Assembly: GCA_963777725.1 (NCBI GenBank)
Contig: CAVZRR010000002.1
Span: 1 to 64,000, forward strand
Direction of reading: 5' to 3'
DNA length: 64,000 nucleotides
From: RPQJ01 sp963777725
Lineage (GTDB): Bacteria > Pseudomonadota > Gammaproteobacteria > Steroidobacterales > Steroidobacteraceae
A program made the translations under genes and the position numbers. Position 1 is the first letter of the stretch, and each line of letters opens with the position of its first letter. Below the pieces are notes generated by a model. That model did not search any database. It was not told the origin of the DNA and saw only the letters and a program-made list of their open reading frames with translations. This document shows, piece by piece, positions 10,168 to 22,403 of this stretch.

Positions 10168-10608
10168 TCAGGTCAGCGGCAATTCGTCGATACCCCGATT
10201 GGCGAGAGCATCTGCGGCCTCGTTCCCCGCATGACCGGCATGCCCCTTGACCCAGTGCCAGTGGACCTCGTGGCGGGACATCTCTTCCTCGAGGCGCACC
10301 CACAGGTCGGCATTCTTGACCGGCTTCTTGTCGGCCGTCTTCCAGCCGCGCTTCTTCCATTGCGGCAACCACTCGGTGATGCCGTTGCGCACGTATTGCG
10401 AGTCGGTGAAGAGTTGCACGCGGCAGCGGCGCTTCAGTGCCGCCAGCGCTTCGATCGCCGCCGTCATTTCCATGCGATTGTTGGTCGTGTGCGGCTCGCC
10501 GCCCCACAACTCCCGACGATGCGTGCCGGAGACGAGCAGCGCGCCCCAACCGCCGGGACCCGGATTGCCGCGGCAGGCCCCGTCCGTATAAATCTCGACT
10601 TCGCTCAA
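10168..10608 (-). CDS. rnhA: Ribonuclease HI
   Basis: Degrades the RNA strand of RNA-DNA hybrids. 146 aa, the family length, with the four catalytic acidic residues in YTDGAC, NNRMEMTA, FTDSQYV and GNEAADALAN, plus the basic handle WKKRGWKTADKKPVKN. No ATG is available in frame at the right place. A TTG at 10608, seven bases after a GAGGA Shine-Dalgarno and overlapping the upstream stop as TTGA, gives the canonical N terminus LSEVEIYTDGACRGNPGPGG. Translationally coupled to the yafS-like methyltransferase. Confidence 0.93.
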   Translation of the reverse strand: MSEVEIYTDGACRGNPGPGGWGALLVSGTHRRELWGGEPHTTNNRMEMTAAIEALAALKRRCRVQLFTDSQYVRNGITEWLPQWKKRGWKTADKKPVKNADLWVRLEEEMSRHEVHWHWVKGHAGHAGNEAADALANRGIDELPLT

Positions 10609-11327
10609 GCGGCATTCCTCGAAGTGGGTTCGGCGAGGCCGCCGACCACGGCGGGCGCTTTCTGCCACGCAGGGCGGATCGGGGTCAACGTGCGTACCCG
10701 CTTGCAGGCCTTCAGCAGATACGCACCGGCCAGCCACGGTGCGAGCTGCGGCCCGCGCTCCTCCAGCCAGCCTCGGGTTCGACCAGACAGTCGTTGCGTC
10801 CACGGCGGCGCGAACAGGTAACGTCGCACGTCGACGATTTCGAACCCGAGCAGCCCCAGCCAGTCGCGCATGCGGCCCTCGCTCATCAGTCGCACCGCCG
10901 ACGGCGGGAATTGGCCGCGCGACACGAGGTGTCGCAACCCCCAGGGTCCCAGCGGATTGAAACCACAGATCAGCACGTGACCCTCGCCCACCAGCACTCG
11001 CTCGACCTCGCGGAGCATTTCGTGGGGATGGGGCGCATGCTCGAGCGTGTGCGGCACCAAGACAGCCTCGACGGATCCAGTCGCGATCGGTAGCGCATGA
11101 AACTCGGCGCGAATCGAGCCAGGTCCCGACGCATCGGGCGCAAGCCAGCAGCGGTGCTGGGTGCGCGCGCTCGTGGAAGCTTCGCCTCCACGCCCCCAAC
11201 GGCCGAGTTGCACGAGTTCGAAGCCGAACACGTCGGCGAGTGCATCGGCGAGCACGCGTGTCTCGAGTTCGAGCACGGCAGCGCCGAGCGGAGTCTCGAG
11301 CCAGGCCGGGGCGGATGAGTCGGTCAT
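10605..11327 (-). CDS. yafS: Class I SAM-dependent methyltransferase, YafS-like
   Basis: 240 aa from ATG 11327 (MTDSSAPAWLETPLG), the same length as E. coli YafS, and in the same place between gloB and rnhA. The central part VEAVLVPHTLEHAPHPHEMLREVERVLVGEGHVLICGFNPLG is the post-motif region of small-molecule methyltransferases (HTLEH loop and carrier strand). The N-terminal glycine loop is weak. Substrate is unknown in the family. An upstream ATG at 11396 is possible but adds a less conserved leader. Divergent from gloB, so 11328-11473 should hold both promoters. Confidence 0.78.
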   Translation of the reverse strand: MTDSSAPAWLETPLGAAVLELETRVLADALADVFGFELVQLGRWGRGGEASTSARTQHRCWLAPDASGPGSIRAEFHALPIATGSVEAVLVPHTLEHAPHPHEMLREVERVLVGEGHVLICGFNPLGPWGLRHLVSRGQFPPSAVRLMSEGRMRDWLGLLGFEIVDVRRYLFAPPWTQRLSGRTRGWLEERGPQLAPWLAGAYLLKACKRVRTLTPIRPAWQKAPAVVGGLAEPTSRNAA

Positions 11328-11473
11328 CGTTTGCAGGGCATCGGGTGCGTGACGGTGCGGATCGAGTTGCAGATTCTGGCGAAAATCGTGCGACATATTC
11401 TGGAATTTTCCGGTCCGGCACGGTCTAATACGCGCGCCCGGACTCATGGCGCACCAGCGGACGGGGGTCGGCG

Positions 11474-12250
11474 ATGCTCGAAGTGAGCCCGGTGCGGGCA
11501 TTCTCGGACAATTACCTCTGGCTGGTGCGCACTCCTGGCGATCCGGCCGGGGCCGTCGTGGTCGATCCTGGAGACGCCCGCCCGGTGCAAGTCGCGCTCG
11601 AAGAACAGGGTCTCCAATTGCGGGCCATTCTCGTCACCCACCATCATCCGGATCACGTTGGCGGCGTGCGCGCGCTCGCCGATCGGTACTCGGCCGACGT
11701 GTTCGGACCGGCCCGCGAGAAATTGCCCTGCGAGTTCCGGCCGCTCGAGGGCGGCGCCGTCGTCAGCCTGGCCGGTCTCGGCCTCGAATTTGACGTAATG
11801 AACGTGCCAGGCCACACGCTCGGACACATCGCATATCACGGCCACGGCGCGCTCTTCTGCGGCGACACGCTGTTCAGCGCGGGTTGTGGCCGGCTGTTCG
11901 AAGGCACGCCCACCCAGATGCTCGATTCCCTCGACCGCATCGCAGCGCTGCCGGACGAAACTCTGGTCTACTGCGCCCATGAGTACACACTCGGCAACCT
12001 GCGCTTCGCCGCGGCGGTCGAGCCCGGCAACGCCGACGTGCTCGAGACCCTCGACGCCGTCCAGGCGCTGCGCAGCCGTGACGCGATCACGCTGCCGACC
12101 ACGCTCGGTCACGAGCGGCGCATCAATCCCTTCCTGCGCTGCCGGGAACCGGCGGTGCGAGCCGCAGCCGAGGCGCGCGCGGGCCGGCGCCTCGCCGACA
12201 CCAGCGATGTGTTCGCCGTCGTCCGGAGCTGGAAAGACGGGTTTCGCTGA
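11474..12250 (+). CDS. gloB: Hydroxyacylglutathione hydrolase (glyoxalase II)
   Basis: Hydrolyses S-D-lactoylglutathione to D-lactate and glutathione, the second step of methylglyoxal detoxification, in the cytoplasm. 258 aa, metallo-beta-lactamase fold. Metal site THHHPDHVGG is near residues 55-64, further ligands lie in VPGHTLGHIAYH and FCGDTLFSAGCGRLFEGT, and the C-terminal domain has YCAHEYTLGNLRFAAAVEPGN. Its stop is immediately followed by the mltD start (TGAATG), so the two are coupled. Divergent from yafS/rnhA as in E. coli. Confidence 0.95.
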   Translation: MLEVSPVRAFSDNYLWLVRTPGDPAGAVVVDPGDARPVQVALEEQGLQLRAILVTHHHPDHVGGVRALADRYSADVFGPAREKLPCEFRPLEGGAVVSLAGLGLEFDVMNVPGHTLGHIAYHGHGALFCGDTLFSAGCGRLFEGTPTQMLDSLDRIAALPDETLVYCAHEYTLGNLRFAAAVEPGNADVLETLDAVQALRSRDAITLPTTLGHERRINPFLRCREPAVRAAAEARAGRRLADTSDVFAVVRSWKDGFR

Positions 12251-13907
12251 ATGAGCCTGACCCGCACCGCCCTCGCCCTCCTCGCCCTGCTGAGCCTCGC
12301 GCTGGCGGGTTGCAGCACGACAGGCGGCGGTCCCGAATACTCGAGCCTGCCACCCTCGCCGCCGTATACGCCGGGTCCGCGCCCGGCCGAGACCACCGCG
12401 GTGGTTCCGCAGTCGCTCCCCGACTTTCCGCAGCGGCGCCCAACTGCCTTCCGGTCAGTACGAGGACATGCTCGACCGGATCCGCGCAGGCTTCGCGTTG
12501 CCGCAGGTCCAGCACTATGCGGTCGATCGCGAGGTCGAGTGGTACCGCTCGCGACCAGACTTCCTCGACCGCACGTTCCGTCGCGGCGAGCGCTACCTGT
12601 ACCACATCATCACGGAGATCGAGCGTCGCGGCATGCCGCTCGAGCTGGCACTGCTGCCGGTGGTCGAGAGCGCGTTCAACCCGGTCGCGTATTCCCGCAG
12701 CCGCGCCTCCGGTCTTTGGCAATTCATCCCCAGCACGGGCAAGCACTACGGGCTCGCGCAGAACTGGTGGATCGACGAACGCCGCGACGTGCTGCTCGCC
12801 ACCGACGCGGCGCTCACCTACCTGCAGTACCTGCACCGTTACTTCAACGGCGACTGGTTCCTCGCAATTGCCGCCTACAACGGTGGCGAGGGCACGCTCA
12901 GCCGGGCGGTCAGCCGCAACGCCGCCGCCGGGCGGCCGACGGACTTCTTCAGCCTGGACCTGCGCACGGAGACACGCGACTACGTGCCGAAGCTGCTCGC
13001 GATCAGCCGCCTGGTCGCCAATCCGGCCGCTTACGGCCTGCAGTTTTCGGCTCTGCCGAATCGTCCGTACTTCGACGTCGTCGATCCAGGCCGACAGGTC
13101 AACCTGGGCGACGCCGCCGACCTCGCGGGCGTCAGCCGCGACGACATGTTCGCGCTCAACCCGGCCTTCAACCGGATGTCCACGCCGCCGAACGGTCCGC
13201 ACCGCCTGCTGCTGCCCGTCGCGAACGCCGAACCGTTCCGGCTGGCCCTCGCCAGCGAGGCCGGGGCCGCACGCCTGGCCGCGGCTCCGGTCGTTGAGCC
13301 GCCACGCGACACACGCCACCGGGTGCGTCGCGGCGAGACGCTGAGCGGCATTGCCCGCAAGTACGGGGTCTCCGTGACGGCCGTCAAGCAGGCGAACAAC
13401 ATGAAGGGCTCCGTGATTCATCCGGGCTCGAGCCTCGTGATTCCGCGCGGCGGCGCGGCGGCCTCCGCGGCGACCGTCGCGACGGCGCGACCCGAGGTCG
13501 CCGCTCAAGTGGCCGAGCGGCCTCCGACTGCCGCCGCTGCGGCTCCCCAGTCGCGCGTGCACACGATCAAGTCCGGTGACACGCTCTGGGGCGTGGCGCG
13601 CCAGCACGGTGTCACGGTGCCAGCCCTGGCAGCGGCGAACGAACTCACGACGAACAGTCGCCTGACCGTGGGGACGCGCCTGCAGATTCCGGGCGGTGGC
13701 GCTGCGGCCAGCAAGGCTGCCGCCAACGAGTCCACGCGCATGACCTACAAGGTGCAACGCGGCGACACGCTGTCGCAGATCGCCGAGCGCTTCAACGTTT
13801 CGGTGCGACAGCTGATGACCTGGAACCAGATCCGCAGCTCCACGTCGCTGAGGGCCGGACAGCAGATCGTCGTTTACGTGGACCCGCAACGGGTCAGTGG
13901 AGGCTGA
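12251..13907 (+). CDS. mltD: Membrane-bound lytic murein transglycosylase D (frameshifted as sequenced)
   Basis: Lipoprotein lytic transglycosylase that cleaves peptidoglycan glycans. The N terminus has a lipobox (LALAGC, residues 15-20). The SLT catalytic domain shows PLELALLPVVESAFNPVA (catalytic Glu) and ASGLWQFIPSTGKHYGL, then AAYNGGEGT. Three LysM domains follow, beginning HRVRRGETLSGIARKYGV, HTIKSGDTLWGVARQHGV and YKVQRGDTLSQIAERFNV. One extra base at about 12440-12460 separates the signal/linker from the rest; the in-frame continuation is LPSGQYEDMLDRIRAGF. Corrected length is 551 aa. Probably anchored to the outer membrane, facing the periplasm. Confidence 0.9.
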
Positions 13908-13910
13908 GAC

Positions 13911-14708
13911 GTGGGATTCCTGACCGGCAAGCGGGCCCTGATCGTCGGACTCGCAACCGAGCGCTCGATCGCCTATGGCATCGCCTCGGCGATGCATCGC
14001 GAAGGCGCCGAACTCGCGTTCACCTACCAGAACGATCGCCTCAAGGACCGGGTCGTGGACATGGCGCAGGGATTCGGCGCCTCGCAGGTGCTGCCGATGG
14101 ACGTCGCGAGCGACGCCGAGATCGAGACCGCATTCGCCACGCTGCGCGCGTCGTGGGATTCCCTCGACATCCTGGTGCACTCGGTCGCCTTCGCGCCGCG
14201 CGAGCAGCTGGCTGGCGGATTCCTCGACAGCGTGACGCGCGAGGGCTTCCAGGTCGCGCACGACATCTCGAGCTACAGCCTCGCAGCGCTCGCGAAGGCC
14301 GCGCGCCCGATGATGCTCGGCCGCCCGGGCGCGATCCTGGCGATGTCCTACCTCGGGGCGGTCCGCTCCGTGCCGAGCTACAACGTGATGGGCCTCGCCA
14401 AGGCGAGCCTCGAGGCGAACGTGCGGTTCCTGGCCGCGGACCTCGGCCCGCAGGGCATCCGTGTCAACGCGATTTCGGCGGGTCCGATCAAGACGCTCGC
14501 CGCCGCTGGCGTGAGCGGCTTTCGCAAGATGCTCGCCCACGTCGCGTCATATACGCCGCTGCGTCGCAACGTGACGATCGACGAAGTCGGCAACGCCGCG
14601 GCGTTCCTCTGCTCCGACCTCGCGTCCGGTGTCACCGGCGAGGTCCTGTACGTGGATGCTGGGTACAGCCACGTGGGAATGGCCTTTCCGGAAGGGGATA
14701 GGGGATAG
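13911..14708 (+). CDS. fabI: Enoyl-[acyl-carrier-protein] reductase [NADH] FabI
   Basis: Reduces trans-2-enoyl-ACP in the last step of fatty-acid elongation. 265 aa. The cofactor motif GLATERSIAYGIA, the blocks SYLGAVRSVPSYNVMGLAKAS (Tyr and Lys of the catalytic pair) and AISAGPIKTLAAAGVSGFRKML are characteristic of FabI rather than other SDRs. GTG start, preceded by a GGAGG Shine-Dalgarno. The last codons (EGDRG and the TAG stop) are encoded by a GGGGATA heptad array that begins at about 14693. Confidence 0.95.
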   Translation: MGFLTGKRALIVGLATERSIAYGIASAMHREGAELAFTYQNDRLKDRVVDMAQGFGASQVLPMDVASDAEIETAFATLRASWDSLDILVHSVAFAPREQLAGGFLDSVTREGFQVAHDISSYSLAALAKAARPMMLGRPGAILAMSYLGAVRSVPSYNVMGLAKASLEANVRFLAADLGPQGIRVNAISAGPIKTLAAAGVSGFRKMLAHVASYTPLRRNVTIDEVGNAAAFLCSDLASGVTGEVLYVDAGYSHVGMAFPEGDRG

Positions 14709-15220
14709 GGGATAGGGGATAGGCGTCAGAGGGTGGTTGCCTGACGGTGACGCAGCCCGCGGATGACGGCGTTTAGCAGCTTCCCTACCTCGTCGGTCAG
14801 ATTTTCCGCCGCGGAGAGCTCCGGCTCCGTCACGTAGCCCACTTTGGTGGCCAGCAGCAGCTGGGTCCTGAGCTCAGACAGCGAGCCGCGGGCGATGTGC
14901 AGAAATGCGATGAACTCCCGCGTCGTGCGTCGGCCCGATCCTTCGGCAATATTCGACGGAATCGAAACGGCCGATCGGCGAATCTGTGCCGTCAGCCCGA
15001 ACAGCTCGTGGCGGGGCAATTTCAGCGTGGCGCCGTGTACCTCAACCGCCAGTTCCATGGCTCGCTGCCACAGCACGAGATCTCGATAGTCTCGGCGCCT
15101 ATGCAGTTCCATTGACCGAGAATGCGCTCGGCCTCCGATCTTCTACATGCCGAATAGAGCGGCAAACGCTCAAATTTGCCGCGCTGCCCTATCCCCCATC
15201 CCCTATCCCCCATCCCCTAT
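14693..15220. mobile_element. Cassette-like unit: heptad arrays flanking a four-helix-bundle gene
   Basis: A GGGGATA array (14693-14722) and an inverted TATCCCC array (15188-15220) enclose a single gene whose stop codon begins 3 bp inside the left array. The unit sits between fabI and ppiD, neighbours in related bacteria, and supplies stop codons to both. Other copies of the paired arrays have only a short non-coding spacer. This is consistent with a mobile or formerly mobile unit, but no transposase or target duplication is visible. Confidence 0.35.
14726..15112 (-). CDS. Four-helix-bundle protein (23S rRNA intervening-sequence / S23 family)
   Basis: 128 aa, ATG 15112. The pattern YRDLVLWQRAMELAVEV, LTAQIRRSAVSIPSNIAEG and SGRRTTREFIAFLHIARGSLSELRTQL is the signature of the small four-helix-bundle family, first seen in 23S rRNA intervening sequences and related in fold to the Avd accessory proteins of diversity-generating retroelements. 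Biochemical function is not established. It lies alone, convergent with fabI, inside paired heptad arrays, which suggests it travels with them. Confidence 0.85.
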   Translation of the reverse strand: MELHRRRDYRDLVLWQRAMELAVEVHGATLKLPRHELFGLTAQIRRSAVSIPSNIAEGSGRRTTREFIAFLHIARGSLSELRTQLLLATKVGYVTEPELSAAENLTDEVGKLLNAVIRGLRHRQATTL

Positions 15221-17109
15221 TCGAATACTTTCGAATTCCGCGTCACCTTCGCATTCCGCTCGAGCTCGGCCACGTAGGCCGCAAACTCGGCGAGCGCCGT
15301 CTGTTGCGCGGCACGCTGCGCGCTCTCGGCAAACTGCGCTGCCACCTCCGGCGAAATCGAGCCGGCGCGCACGGCCTTCACGGCGAAGACGACCGCATCG
15401 CCATTGGCCAGCACGGCGGTGCCGTGGCTGACCTGGCCCTGCGCGGGCGCCGGCGCCAGGAACACGGCCTTGCGCAGTTCGAGCGGGATCGCTTCGTCAC
15501 CGCGGGAGAATGTAGTCGGGCCGGTAGTCTGGGCGCCCACTTCGGTCGCGATGGCACTCAACGAGCCGCCGGCCGCGAGACGCTCGACGGCCGCCTTGGC
15601 CGCCGCTTCGGCCGCCTGACGGGCCGCCTCATTGCGCAGCGTGGCCTCGATCTCCGCGCGCACTTCCTCGAGCGGCCGCTGGGCCGGAGGCTGGTGGTCC
15701 GTCACGCGCAACACGATGACGGATTCCTCACCGAGGCTGATCGCGGGACTGTTCTGGCGCTCTTGCAGCACTTCGTCGCTGAAGGCCGCATCGATGACTT
15801 TCTGCTCGGCCCCGAACGGGGGGCCGCCGCCCTGGCGTGTGAAGCCCTGCACGCTCTGCACCGTGAGGCCCAGCTTGCCGGCGACGCTGTCGAGCTCGCT
15901 CAGGCTCGCGAACGCCTCGTCGGCGAGCGCCTGCGACTGCTCGTAGAACCGCGCCTGCGCGCGCTCGCGGCGGAAGTCCGCCTCGAGCTCGTCGCGCACT
16001 TCCTCGAAGCTGCGCTGGTGAGCCGCATCGACTTCCTCGAGACGGATCACGTGGTATCCGAACTGTGTCTGGACCGGACCGCGGACCTCGCCCGGCGCCA
16101 TCGCGAACAGCGCTTCGGAGAACGGCGCCACGAAGCTCTCGCGCGTCGCCCAGCCGAGATCGCCACCCTGCCCCTTCGAGCCCGGATCGTCCGAGTTCTC
16201 GGTGGCCAGCGTCGCAAAATCCTCGCCGCCCTTGGCCCGCGTTGCGAGCTGCTCGGCCTTCTCGCGCGCCGCCGCGTCGTCGGCACCCGCCTCGATCAGG
16301 ATGTGGCGCGCGCGCCGCCGCTCCGTCGAAACATAGCGCTCGGGCGCCACCTGCGCGTAGAACTCGCGCAGCGCGTCCTCGGTCACCTCGACTCCGGCCT
16401 CGACGTCCGCCAGGTCGAGGCGCACGTATTGCAGGTCGACGGATTCGGGCGTGCGGAGGTTCGCGGCGTTCTTTTCGTACCAGGCCGCGACCTGCTCGGG
16501 CGTGACCTCGGCGCCGGCGGCAAATCCCGCGGCGGGCAGCACTGCATACTCGACGTCGCGCGTCTCGCCCTCGAGGGCGATGCGACGGGTGAGCTCGCCT
16601 GGCAACGCGAATGCGGAAACGCCAATGCCATTGCTGAGCTGCGAGACCTCGAGGTCGCGGCGGAAATCGTTCTCGAACTGCGTCTCGGTGCGGCCCTGCG
16701 AGCGCAGCACCGCGGCATAGCGATCGCGGGAGAAGCGGCCTTCCACCTGCAGCGCGGGAATTTCGGCAATGGCCTCGACCAGGTCCGCGTCACTGACGCG
16801 GAAGCCCGCCTCGGCCGCGCGCTGCACCAGCAGTTCGCGGCGAATGAAGTCCTCCAGCAGCCGCTGCTGCTCGGTCTTGACCAGCGACTCCGGCAGTTCG
16901 TCGCGCAGCACCTGCTGCAGCTCGTTCTGGCGATCCTGCCAGGCGCGCTGCACCGCCTGCATCGAGATCTCCTCACCGTTCACCTTGGCGGCCGCGGCGG
17001 TCACGGAGGACTCGAACTGGATGCCCCAGAAAATGAAGACAATGGCGATTGCACCGAGGAAGACGGCGGCGAACCAGCCGGTGATCTTGTCGCGAATCTT
17101 CTGCAGCAT
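15217..17109 (-). CDS. ppiD: Periplasmic peptidyl-prolyl isomerase/chaperone PpiD
   Basis: Membrane-anchored periplasmic folding factor of 630 aa. MLQKIRDKITGWFAAVFLGAIAIVFIFWG is a short cytoplasmic stretch plus one transmembrane helix. A SurA-like N-terminal domain follows, then a parvulin domain near residues 265-360 (RARHILIEAG, GGDLGWATRESFVAPFSEALFAM, FGYHVIRLEEV) and a long C-terminal domain. The gene lies downstream of hupB, two tRNAs intervening, as in the lon-hupB-ppiD block of other gammaproteobacteria. The stop TAG (15217-15219) is the edge of a heptad array; another array abuts the ATG, so no Shine-Dalgarno is visible. Confidence 0.93.
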   Translation of the reverse strand: MLQKIRDKITGWFAAVFLGAIAIVFIFWGIQFESSVTAAAAKVNGEEISMQAVQRAWQDRQNELQQVLRDELPESLVKTEQQRLLEDFIRRELLVQRAAEAGFRVSDADLVEAIAEIPALQVEGRFSRDRYAAVLRSQGRTETQFENDFRRDLEVSQLSNGIGVSAFALPGELTRRIALEGETRDVEYAVLPAAGFAAGAEVTPEQVAAWYEKNAANLRTPESVDLQYVRLDLADVEAGVEVTEDALREFYAQVAPERYVSTERRRARHILIEAGADDAAAREKAEQLATRAKGGEDFATLATENSDDPGSKGQGGDLGWATRESFVAPFSEALFAMAPGEVRGPVQTQFGYHVIRLEEVDAAHQRSFEEVRDELEADFRRERAQARFYEQSQALADEAFASLSELDSVAGKLGLTVQSVQGFTRQGGGPPFGAEQKVIDAAFSDEVLQERQNSPAISLGEESVIVLRVTDHQPPAQRPLEEVRAEIEATLRNEAARQAAEAAAKAAVERLAAGGSLSAIATEVGAQTTGPTTFSRGDEAIPLELRKAVFLAPAPAQGQVSHGTAVLANGDAVVFAVKAVRAGSISPEVAAQFAESAQRAAQQTALAEFAAYVAELERNAKVTRNSKVFE

Positions 17110-17145
17110 GGGGGAAGGGGATGGGGGTTAGGGGATGGGGGATAG
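17110..17145. repeat. GGGGATA-type heptad array upstream of ppiD
   Basis: GGGGAT/GGGGGTTA units directly abut the ppiD start codon and are followed by GATAGTAAGAGGCGG, a boundary also seen in the element near 63382. No inverted partner is present within 150 bp, so this is a solo array. Confidence 0.75.
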
Positions 17146-17191
17146 TAAGAGGCGGACTTGCGGTCCGCTACACATTCACGGGTCCGAGTGC

Positions 17192-17213
17192 GAGAAAGCC
17201 CGCGCTAGCGGGC
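17192..17213 (-). terminator. Putative terminator after tRNA-Asp
   Basis: On the minus strand an 8-bp palindromic stem GCCCGCTAGCGCGGGC (17198-17213) is followed by TTTCTC, about 19 bases after the tRNA-Asp CCA. The short T tract makes it a moderate rho-independent terminator candidate separating tRNA processing from ppiD. Confidence 0.5.
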
Positions 17214-17231
17214 CTTCGTCGATCTGAAAAT

Positions 17232-17308
17232 TGGCGGAGTGGACGGGACTCGAACCCGCGACCCCCGGCGTGACAGGCCGGTATTCTAACCAACTGAACT
17301 ACCACTCC
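17232..17308 (-). tRNA. tRNA-Asp (GTC)
   Basis: 77 nt including encoded CCA. Acceptor GGAGTGG pairs with CCACTCC, followed by G and CCA. The anticodon loop is CTGTCAC with anticodon GTC, and GGTTCGAGTCC forms the T arm. Cotranscribed with tRNA-Val just upstream. Confidence 0.97.
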
Positions 17309-17316
17309 GCGCGGTT

Positions 17317-17392
17317 TGGTGGGTGCTGAGGGGATCGAACCCACGACCTTCGCCTTGTAAGGGCGACGCTCTCCCAGCTGAGCTAAGCACCC
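17317..17392 (-). tRNA. tRNA-Val (TAC)
   Basis: 76 nt including encoded CCA. Acceptor GGGTGCT/AGCACCC, discriminator A, anticodon TAC in the loop CTTACAA, T arm GGTTCGATCCC. Lies 8 bp from tRNA-Asp, between hupB and ppiD. Confidence 0.97.
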
Positions 17393-17411
17393 GCGCCCCC
17401 TGGGAAGCGCG

Positions 17412-17684
17412 CTAGTTTAGTGCATCCTTCAGGGCCTTGCCAGCCTTGAATGCGGGCACGCGGCTGGCCGGGATCGCGATCGATTCGCCGGTGCGCGGAT
17501 TGCGCCCCGTCCGGGCGGCGCGCGCCTTCACCACGAACGTGCCGAAGCCCGACAGCGCCACCTGGTCGCCCTTCTGCAGGGTTTCCGTGACGGTTCCGAG
17601 CACGGCTTCGACCGCGCGCGCTGCATCCGATTTCGCGAGCCCGGTGCGCTCGGCCACCGCATCGACCAGATCGTTCTTGTTCAC
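17412..17684 (-). CDS. hupB: DNA-binding protein HU-beta
   Basis: 90-aa nucleoid-associated histone-like protein. NKNDLVDAVAERTGLAKSDAARAVEAVL forms the helical base and GFGTFVVKARAARTGRNPRTGESIAIPAS the DNA-binding arm. The start is GTG 17684, preceded by AAGGAGA at ideal spacing. Located after lon as in other gammaproteobacteria. Confidence 0.95.
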   Translation of the reverse strand: MNKNDLVDAVAERTGLAKSDAARAVEAVLGTVTETLQKGDQVALSGFGTFVVKARAARTGRNPRTGESIAIPASRVPAFKAGKALKDALN

Positions 17685-17722
17685 TGGGTATCTCCTTGAC
17701 AGTTTGGGGACGGCACCGCGCT

Positions 17723-20164
<2,442 letters not shown>

Positions 20165-20286
20165 GTTGGGTGTCTCCGGCGCCGGCGTCGGTCGGGCGGG
20201 CCGGGCGGTCGCACTGGCGTGCGATCCCGGCCGTCAGGTGCGCCCATCTTTGGGGACGCGCGGCATAGATTCAATAGTGGATTTGC

Positions 20287-20340
20287 AAATAGGGGACATT
20301 CTCCTTTTCCGAAAACGGAAAAGGAGAATGTCCCCTGTTT
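20287..20340. repeat. Palindrome with AAATAGGGGACATTC arms between clpX and lon
   Basis: 25-bp arms (AAATAGGGGACATTCTCC outward) around an AAAA loop differ at a single position. Same family as the palindrome at 4217-4276, with the inner arm sequence changed in both halves together. It lies 6 bp after the clpX stop and about 120 bp before the lon start, so it may act as a clpX terminator hairpin. Confidence 0.8.
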
Positions 20341-20345
20341 GACGG

Positions 20346-21653
<1,308 letters not shown>

Positions 21654-21765
21654 GCCCTGCCCTTGCTTACGCCGCGCGCGACGGCCTGCCGAGGCTTATA
21701 CCACGGGCCCTTCGCGCGCGCAAAAACCCTAGAACCCAACAGGAACTTATCGCGTTCAGGCGCGC

Positions 21766-22398
21766 TCAAAGCCGTTCGGCGGACCCGGCCGTGCCGCGCT
21801 TGCTGAGCACCGCGTCGATCAGGCCGTAGGCGATCGCCTGCTCGCCCGTCATGAAGTTGTCCCGGTCCGTGTCCTGCTTGATGCGCTCCATGGACTGGCC
21901 CGTGTGCGTGGACAGGATCCGGTTCAGGCGCTCGCGCGCGTCGAGGATCTCGCGCGCGTGGATCTCGATGTCCGTCGCCTGGCCCTGGAACCCGCCGAGC
22001 GGCTGGTGAATCATCACCCGCGAGTGCGGCAGGCAGAAACGCTTGCCCTTGGCGCCGCCCGCGAGCAGCACCGCGCCCATGCTGGCCGCCTGCCCCACGC
22101 AGATCGTGCTGATGTCGGGCTTCAGGAACTGCATCGTGTCGTAGATCGCGAGCCCCGCGCTGACCGACCCGCCCGGCGAGTTGATGTAGAGCGCGATGTC
22201 CTTCTCGGGATTCTCCGACTCGAGGAACAGCAGCTGCGCCACGATCAGGTTCGCCATGTAGTCCTCGACCGGCCCCACGATGAAGATCACGCGCTCCTTG
22301 AGGAGCCGCGAATAGATGTCGTAGGCGCGTTCGCCGCGGGCCGTCTGCTCGACGACCATGGGGACGAGGTTCAGGGCGGTCGGGGATGTGATGGGCAT
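21766..22398 (-). CDS. clpP: ATP-dependent Clp protease proteolytic subunit ClpP
   Basis: About 210-aa serine protease that forms the ClpXP/ClpAP barrel. Catalytic Ser is in GQAASMGAVLL and His in SRVMIHQPLGGFQGQATDIEIHA; LYINSPGGSVSAG forms the oxyanion region. The start is placed at ATG 22398 (MPITSPTALNLVPMVVEQ). The longer frame upstream is only translated heptad repeat (SPTPYPLIP-like) and should not be included. The ribosome-binding region is TATCCCC-type repeat, with no Shine-Dalgarno. Confidence 0.95.
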   Translation of the reverse strand: MPITSPTALNLVPMVVEQTARGERAYDIYSRLLKERVIFIVGPVEDYMANLIVAQLLFLESENPEKDIALYINSPGGSVSAGLAIYDTMQFLKPDISTICVGQAASMGAVLLAGGAKGKRFCLPHSRVMIHQPLGGFQGQATDIEIHAREILDARERLNRILSTHTGQSMERIKQDTDRDNFMTGEQAIAYGLIDAVLSKRGTAGSAERL

Positions 22399-22403
22399 GG
22401 GAA

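Noticed and set aside
12123..14540. Minus-strand frame of 805 codons across mltD and fabI.
   Set aside because: Antisense shadow; both plus-strand genes show catalytic motifs.
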